A DNA stretch of 64,000 nucleotides from Neostapfia colusana (lineage: Eukaryota > Streptophyta > Magnoliopsida > Poales > Poaceae). How positions within the stretch are numbered: position 1 is the stretch's first letter; every line of letters begins with the position of its first letter. The stretch is taken from assembly GCA_030760725.1 (NCBI GenBank), contig JASWHV010000005.1, forward strand, positions 94,060,622 through 94,124,621. The letters run 5' to 3'. The notes beneath the pieces are model-generated. The model made no database searches. It saw only the letters and a program-made list of their open reading frames with translations, and had not been told where the DNA came from. The translations under genes were made by a program, and so were the position numbers. Below, in pieces: positions 46,451 through 58,850 of the stretch.

Positions 46451-47921
46451 GAACCTGCTCAAGAGCAAGTTATTCCTTTCCAAGATCAGGACTACCCATT
46501 CCAAGAGCAGCAGGAAGGAGGCAAGTGTCCTTGACCACTTTGATCCTATGTTAGGATGTGTAGCTAGAGTTATTTGCATTGTCAATTGAAATATGAAACC
46601 CATGCTAGGAAGTTTCCCTAGAATTGCATTACCTTGTTTCCTTGTAGCTTGGGTTGGTATTTATTTTATCATGTCATTTATTATTATGCATATGCTTATC
46701 CATGCTTAGAATGGGATATTTGGGATATGAGATCATCAGTTTATTTTACCATACTCTTGAATGAGATATTGTGAGTTATGTAGAGGAAGGGATCAAGGCA
46801 AGTTGGATGTTTTGGTTGAGTGCTGGGTGCACGAGACTTGAGTTTGTGTTTAGTACTTGCCTGGATCCTAAGGACCGGTTCATGGAGCATGTAACCTGGC
46901 TTTACAGTGCCAACCACATGCTGAGATGGGGCAGCTTGGCCAATTAATTAGGTGTATCCCCGGCGTAGTATGGGTGTGTTGGATGGTGCGGGGAGTAGGT
47001 GTAAGCTGGACTACCATATGAACCGCAAGGCTCAAGAGGGGGCCACTGCAGCGAGGTTGGAGCCTCTTGTATGTTGTTAGCGGTGAAACCTCAGTGGGCC
47101 CACGCTCGTCGGGAATCCCTTTGTAAAGGCTTCGTAGTGATCTCCTGGCTACACACCTGGGAAGTGTGAATGTGGTTCGTAGCCACTGGCATAATGGAGG
47201 TTCTTTTAGTCCACCCGGCAACGGGGGATGAAATCACTACATGTGGGTACAGTAGTACAAACTCTGCAGAGTCAAAACTGTCATGACAGCCGTGCTCACG
47301 GTCAAGAGCGGCTTGGACTTATTCATGATTAGAGGATTGATGGTTTTGGAAGTTGTGGATGTTAAGCGGGGAGCTTAACATTGGAAATGTTGTTATGGTT
47401 ATTGGATTATGATGATGGGATGGGAGATTGGGACCATTTCACTTGTAGTAATGTAGGTGCTTAATAAGCTAAGGTGATAGGTATTAAGTGCGTAGTGCTT
47501 TAACCATGAGTTCAACCTCTCCTTTATCTAGCCATGCATGATATAATTTTCCCACACTTGCTGAGTACCATTGGTACTCAACCTTGCATATTTTGTTGGT
47601 TTATATTGCTGCTCAGGTCAAGATAATGAGGTGGTGTATAATGACCAAGACTTTGGACCCGAAGAAGGTTTCTAGGTTCATGGAGACCCCGGGCAACGCC
47701 TATAATGGATCCCTCAAGAATAATATTCCGCTGCTAGTTTGTTTATTTGTGATGAACTTATTATTGTCCATTGAGACATTTGCCATGTAAGACTTATTTA
47801 TATTCGACACCTGGCTTGTAATAAATGATGCTTCACTATTTGTCATCACATGTATGAGAAAATGATCCTGGCGTACATGTGATATTCACTTGGTTGTTCT
47901 TCGGAAAAACCGGGTGTGATA
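46451..47921 (+). repeat. 3' LTR of element C, right part
   Basis: It matches 33767-35218 and ends ACCGGGTGTGATA (one change from TGTGACA), directly before the GAGAT TSD. There is no gene. Confidence 0.95.
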
Positions 47922-47926
47922 GAGAT

Positions 47927-49536
47927 CAAGGAAGGAGGAAAGCAAGTGATCAAGCCTCAAGGGGTCCTCACTAACTGAATATCATATATATAAGTCCCCT
48001 GCAAAACAAAGGCAAGCCCCAGTTTGCATCAGAACTTCCAAGTTTCTATTTGTATTCACTTTATATTGTCTAGCATTTTGTTTATCGCATTAAGTCTAGA
48101 TGGTATGAAACTCCAAATGTATGAACCAGAAAACCCTGGCGTATAACGTAGAATAGGTTGTCAATTGATTATAACTGCTGATCTAAAGTTAACAAAAGTG
48201 GATTAAAAGAGGCATAACTCGAGTAGGAAGTTTCCTACTCGTGAACCAGGATTAAGAGGGATCAATCGGAAGAGTTGGGAATGGATCCTCATAGATGGGA
48301 ATGGAGACCGGGCAGTGGATGGAAGACTCAAGGACGTGGTCCTGTGAATCTAGTCTATGTCTGAGTCGATTAAGGCCCGTTCTCGTGTGCGGCCCTGTGG
48401 GACAAGTTTGAGTTGTGTACCGGATGCATACTGCAATTCGGGACCCAGGAAACCGATGTAACATGTTAACTTGGGTGTCGAGGCATACCTCACCGCCTGA
48501 TGCAGATGCTGAAAGGATAGAGAAGTCGTCTCTACGATGGTTTGCCGTAGTGAGACTTAATCCCAGTCGGTGGGACCGGTTCAACATTTGGGTGTCGAGT
48601 GAAAGGTTGCCACGCACGACATCAGTTATGGTTGCTGTGTGTCGAGTACGGGCGTACGTGTCGTGTCAGCCGGGTGTTTTTATTGCAATCACCGTGACTC
48701 GCGGTAGTGAGCTTGTTCTCTGCGTCGTGACGTAGTAATAATCTGGGAAACATTTAAAATGCTTTGTGAGTAATCCTCATAATGGAGATGAGAAAATGAT
48801 CGACACCTTCACTAAATTTATTTTCTACCTTGGGCTAGTAGCGTCGAGGCAAAGCGTTCCTTGTTTGATTGTGGAGTCTCGACGTTAATGGTGCAAGGTC
48901 TGTATGGGTCTAGGGTAGCTCACTAAAGTTACTTTCACCTCGGGCAAGTGACATCGAGATGAAGCGTTTCTTGTTTGATTGTGGAGTCCTGATGTAAATT
49001 GTGCAAGGGATATAAAAGTTGCTTAAAACTTGAAGTAAGGACTTCCCTTTAGCTCAAGTTCATCCTTTGTGCAAACATCTACACTCAGCCCTCTATTTTC
49101 GGCATGTAGAGTTTCATGACTTGGGTGATGGTTAAGCCTTGCTGAGCTTCATGCTCACAGATACTGCATGAGTTGTTTTGGAGGTAATAACAATATGCTG
49201 AAAAGTATGGCTGTCCGATGAGACTCGAAACTCTCCGAGTGGTGATCTCATGGGAAACCTGCTGCTGCTATTGTGATCGTGTTGCTAGCGAGAAGAGTCC
49301 GCGGGCTGGACATCTTCTCTTTTGCTTAGCATAGACATGAGACGTGAGTTGTATTAGTCTTCTGCTGTAGATTATTTTGAGAAGTATTTGTAAAATTCAC
49401 ACTTTGTAACCTTCCGCTTGATTTGTGTAATATGATGCTTTATTATGTGTGCTGTTGGGTGCCGTATCGCACGGCACCACCCAATGTGATTTCCAGGCGA
49501 GTGGCACGGCCCCGTGGTCGGGTCCGGGCCCTCACA
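47927..49536 (+). repeat. 3' LTR of element A, right part
   Basis: It continues from 31800, matching 5' LTR A 3979-5598, and ends GGGCCCTCACA. Following bases are the TSD TGTTG. Confidence 0.93.
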
Positions 49537-49607
49537 TGTTGGGTGCCGCATCGCACGGCACTACCTTCTGCGATCCCGGAGTGGGTGAACCACGGGGTGG
49601 TCTCCAC
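49537..49607 (+). mobile_element. LTR remnant Y, right end
   Basis: These are the last bases of the LTR interrupted by A: GGGTGCCGCATCGCACGGCA, the block shared by U5 of A and B, to GGTCTCCACA. No PBS follows, so the internal part of this element is lost. Confidence 0.65.
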
Positions 49608-49852
49608 ACTGGCGTAGGACTCGATGACTAGTTGGAGACGCTCAAGATGTCAACACTTATGACATGTGGAAACGAAAACGAAAGCTAGTCCAGACTCTTA
49701 GAAGAGAAGATCAATGGTCTTGTTTAAGGAGTAGGGTACATGGTCGTGAACTTGATGAATTTTGAAATTGATGAAGTAATGTTTTCTTCACTAACTTATC
49801 ATGAATTTTATATATTATCTTAGAATATTTATCAATTACTCCTTACATCAGG
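49608..49852. other. Unassigned sequence before T2 gene
   Basis: These 245 bases have no ORF and no similarity I can see to the LTRs or leaders. They end in TTACATCAG, a possible splice acceptor, just before the T2 start codon. They could be the intergenic part of the CACTA remnant. Confidence 0.4.
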
Positions 49853-51640
49853 ATGTCGTCGTCAAATGGAAAGGGGAAGGGGAGCAAGGGGGCAAGAGGG
49901 TTCCTCACCCAGCCGCGGGACATGGTCTTCTCAGGTACCTCGTCAGGTACGAGCAGACGCTCTCAGCTGATGAGGCACCTTCCATACTTTTCGGACCGAG
50001 TTGCGGCCACTCAGCGCACAGAGGTAAATTTCAGATGTCAATCATGTTATCTGAAATTGCATTTATCAATTATTTTTTCTTATCAATCATTTACTTTTAC
50101 AGTTCGACTCAGAGTTTTGAGTCGGGGCCAGAGGTTGGGGCTAGTCAGCCCTCGGAGCCGGCTCGCAGCCTTCGGAGCCAGCGAGCGTGGAGCCTTTGGT
50201 CTCCAGTGATCACTAGCCGTCCAGGTCACCGGACGTGGTGCCACCGAAGAGGCGACGGGCGAGGAGGACCCACTTTGCTGCTCCTCCTCCTGTTCCTCGT
50301 GAGCGGATCACCATTTGTCCACTCTAAGACAGGTAAACAAATTGTATAGTATTAAATATTGGATGTTGTCTCCTGATACATAATGAGTTAACAAATTTTG
50401 CAGATCTTGGCACGACTGTTTGTTCACGGGCCAGAGATACCACAGGGAGGTTAACGGTGTCATCAGGGCTTTAGTGTGGTTGCACTATCCCGGTGTCATC
50501 AACGGTGTCCCTGCTTTGTCGTGGGATGACTACGCTCGTGTCCCACACGAGGTCCACGGCACCCTTCAGGGGCCGTGTGGAACAATTTTATGGTAAGCTT
50601 AAACGTTTGCATTTTTGCGCTAATTAAAATTGTTAATGTGGATTAATCAAATGTTTGTGTTCATAAATCCGTGGTACGAGTTAGACGACTCGAGCGAGAG
50701 CATGATGGAGCACACGACTGCCATGTTCCACATGAATGCTTGGAAGCTCGTGGTATAGGCGTTGTCGTACGCCCTCATCCAGGCCATCAACGAGTACAAC
50801 AAGCGGCATCAGCAACAGCAGGAAGGGGGCCTGTTTAGGGAGGACTCCGACACGTACTTTAATGAGGATCAGTACGTGGAGGTAAGTTAATATTGTTAAC
50901 TATTTCCAATGATTACTTATGTTAACGGTATTGATGAAATACTAAATATGTGCAGGTTAGTATTAGCTGGTTAGAGACACAGCCCGACGCGTACCGAGCT
51001 CTTTGTCGGTACTGGGCTAGCCAGGACTTCATCATAAGTGCACGAGGGCTCGATCATGCAGAGGGACAGACGAGCATCACAACTATTGCGGTGATGGCTA
51101 CGTGCGTTTGTCTAAACACATGGTAAGTATATTTTAAGTTTGTTTATGTGTTCATAATATATTTCTCCTAGTAACACGTATCTATAGAAGCGAGAGACCG
51201 ATCAGGAGCCGACACCGACCGAGGTTTGGAAGAGAGGTCACAAGGGAAAGTGCCCCTTCCTAGCCTGGGCAGTGTAGTCAAGTCGCGGCTGACCGACTGG
51301 TAAGTTTTTAAAATTCATCATTTTAATTATAAGTAATACTATTACTGACACGCTTACATCATTTCTTTGTTTTTAGGAAAATTACACGCATAATGTTAAG
51401 AAGATACACAACGAAGGCTACGATTGGGAAAACACATCAATCAAGCCTAGAGCCTTGTACGCAAGTGGCGGCGGGAAGGCCCATGGATGGTGAGTTGGTC
51501 AACTGTTTCATTTTAATCTTCCTTCTTCTACTTATTATTTTTCTATCTTTTGAAGGTTTGCCATTTTCGATGGAGTTGTCGACTCGAGGGTGGCATGACC
51601 TTCGAGAGGTACTCCATCGACGGAGGCTTTGTCCGTTGGG
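49853..51640 (+). pseudogene. Second Transposase_24-type CACTA gene (T2), decayed
   Basis: Exon-like blocks separated by GT-AG-like introns resemble the T1 gene. Exon 1 is 49853-50023 (MSSSNGKGKGSKGARG…), followed by TGV-like blocks about 50404-50592 (REVNGVIRALVWLHYPGVINGVPALSWDDYARVPHEVHG), about 50667-50881 (DSSESMMEHTTAMFHMNAWK, AINEYNKRHQQQQ), about 50955-51120 (YRALCRYWAS) and about 51378-51485 (YDWENTSIKPRALYASGGGKAHG). A stop (TAG near 50757), a lost acceptor near 50665 and frame breaks show decay. Coding is GC-richer than T1. No terminal CACTAC repeats or subterminal arrays are visible around it. Confidence 0.72.
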
Positions 51641-51675
51641 CCGTCAAGTTGTGGGGTCGCCCGCCCCGATAGTCC

Positions 51676-54600
51676 AGGAATCGCATTGGGTGGTGCCGTG
51701 CGATGCGGCACCTAACAGCACATCACCGAAAAACACACATACACAACAATATATGTCTTTAATACATAATATTGTCTCATTTTACAAATAATGTACAGCG
51801 TACATTGCAGCGGAAGATAAGAATACACTCACAGACTATAGCCTACGCTAAGCAAGATGTAGCCATCCTGCCCGCGGATGCTTCATACTAGCACCACATC
51901 AAAACCGGCGGCATGCAGGGATCCAAAGTGAGACTCACACCCCTCATTGGGTGCTGCCCCGCTCAGATCTCCCTTCCTCCCTAACGTTTCCTTATGCAAT
52001 GTTACCTGCAAAACAATGGATCAACGAACCATGAGCTTATGCTCAGCAAGACTTAACCGAAAACCTACACATGGAACTCTAAATGATGCAAATAGAGGGA
52101 TGAATAGAGAAGTTTGCATAAAAGATGAACTTGAGCTAATGGAGAGTCCTTATTTCAAGTTTTTAGCAACTTATATAACACTCACACAATTTACATCGAG
52201 ACTCCACGATCAAACACAAAACGCTTTGCCTTGACGCTACTAGCCCAAGGTAGAAAATAAACATAGTTAAGGTATTGATCATCCCTCATCTCCAATATGA
52301 GGATTACTCACGAAGCATATTAACTTTTCCCATTTTCTTTACTACGTCACGACTCAGTGTACAAGTATGCTCACTACCACGAGCGACGGTGATTCGAATA
52401 TAAAACACCCGGCTGACAAAACACATACGCCCGTCCGAGACCAGTGATCAACCGATCCCCTCAACGTCATATGTGGCAACCTTTCACACGACACCCAAAT
52501 ATCAAACCGGTCCCACCGACTTGGATTAAGTCTCACTACGGCAATCCCTCGTAGACCCGACTTCTCTATCATTTCAGCATCTGCATAAGACGGTGGGGAT
52601 TGCCTCGACACCCAGGTTAACATGGTACATAGGTTTCCTGAGTCCCATATAGCCAGTATGTATCCGGTACACAACTCAAACTTGTCCAGCGGGGCCACAA
52701 ACCAGAACGGGCCTTAATCGACTAAGACAGAGACTAGGTTCACGGGACCACATCCTTGAGCCTTCCATCCATACTGCCCGTTCTCCATTCCCAACTAAGA
52801 GGATCAATTCCTAATTCTTCTGATTGATCCCCCTTAATCCCGGTTCACGAGTAGGAAACGGCCTACTCAAGTTATGCCTCTTTCAATCCACTTTTGTTAA
52901 CTTGAGAACAGCAGTTATAATTAAGTGATAACCTAATCTAAATCAAACTCCAGCGTTTTTCTGGGTCATGCATGTGGCGTGTCATATAAACCTAGCCATA
53001 ATGCAAAACTAATATTCTAGACAATATAAAGTGCATACAAATAAAAAATTGTAAATTTGGATGCAAACCGAAGCTTGGCTTAGTGTTGATCCCAACTAAA
53101 GTTTCTGTCAATAGGAGCAAGTCAGTGGCCTTCAAAGTCTTCGCGACATGTATCGCTATCGAAAATGACCAATTAAAGAAATGTGTCACATTATGAAATA
53201 ATGTGCTATAAGCAAACTACAGAAGCAAAACCTAAGAAGACAGAGGAGTCTATGTTTGAAATTTTTACAGAGGCTTTCTAAACTTAAGATAGGAGTATGG
53301 TAACATTTTCAGAAACTTTTGAGGAAGGAGTTGGCCACAAAAATTATTGGAACCTTTATCCTTCAATGTTTTATAGGAATTTAATTAGACTTTGTCATAT
53401 GGAGAAATTTGATAGCCTAATAGGTTTGGACCTAAGATTCCTAGGATAAATTATTCCAAAATTTTCTAAGCCTTTTTGATGGCCAGAATGGAGGATTGAA
53501 GTTAAATTCTATTTTCTGTAATTTGATTCTGTGATTTTTCAGCCCTTTTAAATAAACCTGAGAAAACCTACTGATTAAGCCACCTTAAACATCTCCAAAA
53601 ATCCTATGATTTTACTGGAGTTCAGGAACTATAAGAAAGAGCTTCTGAACAAAATGGGAATATTTCATCAAGAATTGCTCCTGGAATTAATCCTTAAAGG
53701 ATTTAGTAAAAACAATTCTACAGAAATTCCTAGGCATTTTCGTAGCTAGCAATTTATTCCTCTGCAAAGTACTCCTCGTAAGGATTGTAACAAAATTGGT
53801 CTCACTAATTTTGGAGCCCATGGGTCAGGTGTTTCTTCAACCTCTCGCCAGAGCCCATGGGTGCACGCCAGACAGAGGGGTGGCTCGGCTCGTTCTTAGG
53901 GATGGCAATGGGTCGGGTTCGGGTCGGGTGGAGCAAAAACCCGCCCGAAACAAAAAAAGGTTGCAGGTGGAATTTGAGACCCGCACCCGCACCCGAGGGT
54001 GAAAATTCGCACCCGCACCCGTCGGGTTTCGGGCGGGTTTCGGGTGCCCGTCGGGTTTGACTTTTTTTATAAACATACTAGAACATTTAATAAAATAAGT
54101 CTAAAAAATCATCCATTTTGAATGACAATACAACAAAAAATATTAAGTTACTTATAAAGACTATAAATATAGGTCTTGATAAGTAATATGAAACAATTAA
54201 ATACCAAATTAGCTCCAGTTTCGTCCTACACGACCCTTGGAATGTGGCACAGCTGCCGGGCAAGGTATCACCGCTAGAAAAATGGCCGGAAACGGGGCGG
54301 CACTGACGGCAGCACTCGGCGGCACGGCATCAACGCGTTCCGGCGTGTCCCAAACCGATTTCAACAGCCCAAGCTGACGTACAGTACCCCTAGAGATCGT
54401 AGAACATGGAATAGAGCTCAACCCTCGCAGTAAACGGCGGAAAACTAGTTGTCACCATGGACCGAGGCAGCTTTAGCCGCTGCCGTCGATTTCTTGTCGC
54501 CCGGGGTGTGGGATGGCCAGTTTGCTTCGGTGTTTGGCAAGTAGGGTTGTTAGGACGGCTAGTATCTTTGGTTTGAGCCATAGAAAGGATGATCAAACGT

Positions 54601-55482
54601 GTGAAGAGAATTTCCCGCTTTTGGTTCTGGCGGTTCTTCATGTACACCGGCGCCGAAATCCAAATTCTGGCAAGACGGCGACGGGGAATAGCAAGGGGCT
54701 ACGGGATGATGAGCTAGACAGCCTTGCTAACCTCTGTGTGCATTTGCTCAGACCGGAGCCGCTCGGAGTAGCCCCGACATCGAGTAGCAGCAACGTGCGG
54801 CACGTGAATCTGTTTTGCGGAAGAAGAATGAAGTGGCACCGCTTGGAGGAGGCCGGGGGTGAGCTGGGGACACGTCGAGAATGTAGAGGACACTCCGGCG
54901 CAGCTGTTTGTTGGCTCCACCGGGTGCCACAGTTGCCGGAAGCAGAACGACAATGAGGGCAGAGAAGGCGGGAGCCAAGGGTGCTTTTCTCGGGTGAGCG
55001 CGCGCGAGAGAGAAAGGACGGTGCCGTGGCTTTGCGCGTGTGAAGCAGAGAAGGTCAATTTGTGCAGCTTGTGATCTTTAGCGAGCAGCTAAGGGCGAGA
55101 AAACGAACCGACTTCAGGAGCAAGCATACAGCTCGGTGGAGCTTCATTCCCCCGGTGTCACGTTCACACCGAAACCACTTTGGTGTTGCCTCTGTTCCAC
55201 TGACCTGCGGGTCCCACCAAGGTCTCCCTCCACACAAACTTAGCTCGAAATTCGAATTCAGAGAACTCAGCAAATTCCAAAATTTGAATTTGAATTACCG
55301 TGGTGTTAACCCTCGCTTGTGCTCGCGTTTGAATTGTCGGGTTTGATTCCTTTGTGGCTAGGTTTCCTTTATTGCATGTAGCCGGAAATTTTGAATTGGA
55401 AACCCTAATTAGAATTCGATTTGATCCCGGGGATTTACATTCTACTACGGAGCTACGCATGCTGAGATTTGGGGCTTTTGCA
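51676..55482 (-). repeat. 3' LTR of element E, reversed
   Basis: Read on the minus strand it starts TGCAAAAGCCCC at 55482, directly after the polypurine tract. It runs to the U5 block GGTGCCGCATCGCACGGCACC near 51715-51693. The last roughly 50 bases, present in LTR A (to CCCTCACA), are missing, so its outer end is truncated at about 51676. Its 3' half resembles LTR A. The open frames at 54390-55346 overlap on both strands and look like chance. It includes a possible hAT fragment at 53893-54190. Confidence 0.85.
53893..54190 (+). mobile_element. Possible hAT-type terminal fragment
   Basis: TTAGGGATGGCAATGGGTCGG is followed by repeated CGGGT/ACCCG motifs in both orientations, then an AT-rich part. 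From general knowledge, many plant hAT-type non-autonomous elements start with such a GGGATGGCAA-CGGGT sequence. No matching right end or 8-bp TSD is seen, so it is at best a truncated piece. Confidence 0.3.
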
Positions 55483-55499
55483 ATCCTGCCTCCTTAAAA
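55483..55499 (-). other. Polypurine tract of element E
   Basis: On the minus strand, TTTTAAGGAGGCAGGAT directly precedes the LTR start. It matches that of element A apart from two changes. Confidence 0.85.
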
Positions 55500-55543
55500 G
55501 AATCTCATCCCGAGATTAGTAAAATACCCAGATGGAAAGAAAG

Positions 55544-58500
55544 TTACCGGTGATAGTTCAATAACAATTCCTGCCAATTCATATGGAGAAAATCCTCGCT
55601 CTCCCATGTAGCTTTGTCGTCGGTGTGGTTACTCCATAATACTTTGTAAAACCGCAACGATTGACGTCTTGTTTCACGAATCTTTTCGTCGAGGATTTGT
55701 ACCGGCTTCTCGATGTAGGTGAGATCCGGTTGTAATGTTTCCATGTCTTTTGAAAGAACCTCTGTCGGCTACTTCAAACATTTTCTCAATTTTGCGACAT
55801 GGAAGATGTCGTGGATGCCCGATAATGATGTTGGCAGCCTCAAACAATAGGCTACCAGTCCACACCGTTCCGTAATAAGGAACGGACCAACAAAATGAGG
55901 CGCTAGCTTTCCCTTGACCCCGAATCATTGAATTCCCTTCATCGGGGATACTAGGTGATAAACGTGATCTCCAACTTCAAAATACAAGGGTCGACGTCGC
56001 TTTTCCGCATAACTTTTCTGGCGAGATTGAGTGGCTTTGAGATTTTGTTGAATAAGCTAGACCCGCTCTTTGGCGTCTTTAACAAGATCAATGCCAAATA
56101 TCACCCTCTCGCTAGATTCACACCAGTTGAGTGGTGTGGGCACTTTCTGCCATATAGTGCTTCGTACGGTGCCATTTTAATGCTGGATTGATAACTATTA
56201 TTGTAAGAGAATTCCTCTAATGGCAAATGGTCATCCAAATTCTTCCCATGATCTATGGCACATGCTCTCAGCATATCTTCTAGAATCTGATTCACCCTTT
56301 CCATCTGACCGTCGGTCTGAGGGTGGTATGCTGAGCTTCGAAGTAACCTTGCTCCCAGAGACTCATGTAGTTGCTCCTAGAAACGAGCAAAAAATATGGA
56401 ACCTCGGTCGGATATGATGGTTTTGGGAACTCCATGTAAGCACACAATTCTGGAGAGATACAACTCTGCATATTGCTTAGTATGGAATCCCGTATTCACT
56501 GGGATGAAGTGGGCTGATTTTGTTAACCGATCAACAATCAACCAAATGGAGTCATGCTTTTTGAACGTGAGAGGCAGTCTGACAATAAAGTCCATACTGA
56601 TATCCTCCCACTTCCATGCCGGAATACTTAATGGTTGCACCATTCCCACTTTCTTTATATGATCAGATTTGACTCGCCGGCATGTATCACACTCGGATAC
56701 ATACTTGGCAATTTCTCGCTACATCCAAGTCCACCAAAACTTTGTTTTGAGGTCTTGATACATTTTATTGCTTCTTGGATGTATTGAGTATCTGGACATA
56801 TGGGATTCATCCAGGATTTTCTTCCTTAGCTTCATGTTTCGAGGTACCACAATACGGTTGTTAAACCATAACACACCTTGATCATCTTCCCGGAAACATT
56901 TCATCTTATCCTCTTTGATTCTTGCTCAGATTTTCCGCATTCCTTTATCTCTCTTTTGGGCTCGTACAATCTCCTCTATGATGGTAGGAACGAGAGCAAG
57001 ATTTTAAAATGCCCCATATGCAACCACTCTCAAACTTAGTTCCTCTTCCTCATCCGGAACAACTGACACGTTATTCATGTGGGACTTACGACTGAGCACA
57101 TCAGCCACCATGTTAGCTTTGCCTGGATGGTAATGGATCTCGAGTTCATAATCTTTGATTAATTCGAACCATATCCGATGCCTCATATTGATATCCTTCT
57201 AAGTGAATATATACTTGAGGCCCTTATGATCGGTGTAGAGGTGCACTAAATTTCTGAGTAAGTAGTGCCTCCACATTTTTAACGCAAGCACCACTGCAGC
57301 GAGTTCTAAGTCATGAGTGGGGTAATGCTGCTCGTTCTTGAGGAGTTGACTTGATCCATACGCGATCACGTGTCTATCTTGCATTAAGAAGCTGCCAAGT
57401 CCAATGCTTGAGGCATCACAATAAACATCAAACGGCTTTATCGTATCCGGTTGGGCTAGAACTGGTGCCATTGTCAGATGTTGCTCCAGAGTTTGAAATT
57501 CCTCTTCACAGGCCTCCGTCCATATATACTTGCTTCTCTTTTTCAATAATTCTGTCATGGGCTTAGCATCCTTCGAAAAGCTGGGAATAAATCTCCGATA
57601 GTAGCCCGCTAGTCCTAGAAAACTGCGGATTTGATGAACGGATGTCAGAGACTCCCACTTCAAGACTTGGTCAACTTTTGTTGGATCTACGGCCACACTC
57701 TCCGCTGATATATAATGTGGCCTAAGAACGGTACCTTGCTGATCCAAAATTCAAACTTGCTGAATTTGGCATACAGCTTATGTTCTTGTAAACGTTGGAG
57801 CGCAATATGTAGATGTTTCGTGTGCTCTTCCTCCAATTTGGAGTATACGAGAATGTCATCAATGAAAACCAAGACGAACTGATCCAAATCTATCATAAAT
57901 ACAGAATTCATGAGATACATGAAATGTTCGGGTGCATTTGTCAGACCAAAAGACATGACTAGATACTCATAGAGCCCGTATCTAGTCGAGAAGGCCGTCT
58001 TCGGTATATCCTCCGCTCTGATTTTTATATGATGATACCCGGACCTCAAGTCCATCTTGGAGAATACTTTGGCACCCACTAACTGATCAAATAAAATATC
58101 GATCCACAGCAGTGGATATTTATTTTTTATCGTCATTGCATTCAGCGGCCGATATTCCACACATAACCGTAGCGGTTCATCCTTTTTCTTCACAAAGAGG
58201 GCTGAACAGCCCCATGGTGATGAGCTTGGCCTGATGAACCCTTTGTCCATTAAGTCCTCTTGCTGTTTTCAGTTCAGCTAATTCTTTCGGAGACATTTTG
58301 TACGGCCTCCGAGATATTGGTGTGGTTCCCGGTGCTAACTCAATCTTGAGTACCACGTCTCTTTCAGGCGGCATCCCTGGAAGATCGTCGGGAAACACAT
58401 CTGGATACTCATGGACCACTGGAATATCCTCCAGTTTCATGGTCACACTGTGATACGCATCTGAAGTTTCAGTCTCCACGTCTTCAAGTATGAGTGTTTG

Positions 58501-58850
58501 AAGACTGTAGATCGGAGAGTCCAAGTGAACAATCCGTGGACCGATGTCAAGAACAACCCCGTGGTAGTTCATCCACGCCATTCCTAAGATCATATCGATC
58601 TTCTGCCCTTCTAACACAATGAGTGTTGTGGGGTATAATTTCCCACCTAACAGGAGTGCTTTGATCACTACTTCACTAGCAGCTATTTTCCACCGGGTGA
58701 GCTGATAAGGTAGTGATCTTTCGGTGCAGCGGTGGAGAGCTCAGCTTTGCACACAAATAACATGCTGATGAAATTGTGTGTGGCTCCAGAGTCAAATAAA
58801 ATCAGTACAGGTAGTTCATTAAGTGTGAACGTTTCCGCTAGCACAGGTGC
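55544..58850 (-). pseudogene. pol of element E, many frameshifts and stops
   Basis: Read on the minus strand: protease LFDSGATHNFI (about 58790), RT (PSSSPWG, catalytic FIDDIL near 57870), RNase H (YCDASSIGLG, YTDHKGLKY), integrase (SMDFIVRLP, SDRGSIF, NQILEDML) and a chromodomain-like tail (FYKVLWSNHTDDKATWESEDF) ending at 55544. It is the same family as element A. Breaks include a small deletion near 58255, frameshifts near 57700 and 57195, and several further stops. One is TAG at 56377-56379, at the same Trp codon where A has TGA. It is plainly non-functional. Confidence 0.9.

Larger units (their letters stand above)
31801..47921 (+). mobile_element. Gypsy LTR retrotransposon C (Tekay/Del type), with extra ORF
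   Basis: Both LTRs, PBS, polypurine tract and 5-bp TSD are present. The order is 5' LTR, an extra sense ORF (35438-36217), gag, then pol with protease, RT, RNase H, integrase and chromodomain, then 3' LTR. The two LTRs are very alike by eye, so this is younger than element A, into whose 3' LTR it inserted. Its 3' LTR holds reversed solo LTR D. The gag-pol frame carries two stops and two frameshifts. Confidence 0.95.
1280..49536 (+). mobile_element. Gypsy LTR retrotransposon A, with nested insertions
   Basis: The element runs from LTR start to LTR end with a 5-bp TSD (TGTTG). Two LTRs of about 4.32 kb flank a leader and a gag-pol gene with protease, RT, RNase H, integrase and a chromodomain-like tail, in that order. 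This is the layout of a Ty3/gypsy chromovirus, probably Tekay/Del, judged by the long LTRs and the C-terminal E-A-T-W-E-S motif. Its pol is split by element B (11516-28725) and its 3' LTR by element C (31801-47921). After removing these, the two LTRs are nearly equal in length (4319 and 4316 bp). Many stops and frameshifts make it non-functional. Confidence 0.93.

Noticed and set aside
54390..55346. Overlapping open frames (85-147 codons) in LTR E as host genes
   Set aside because: They lie wholly within the LTR, on both strands, with no domain or splice pattern.
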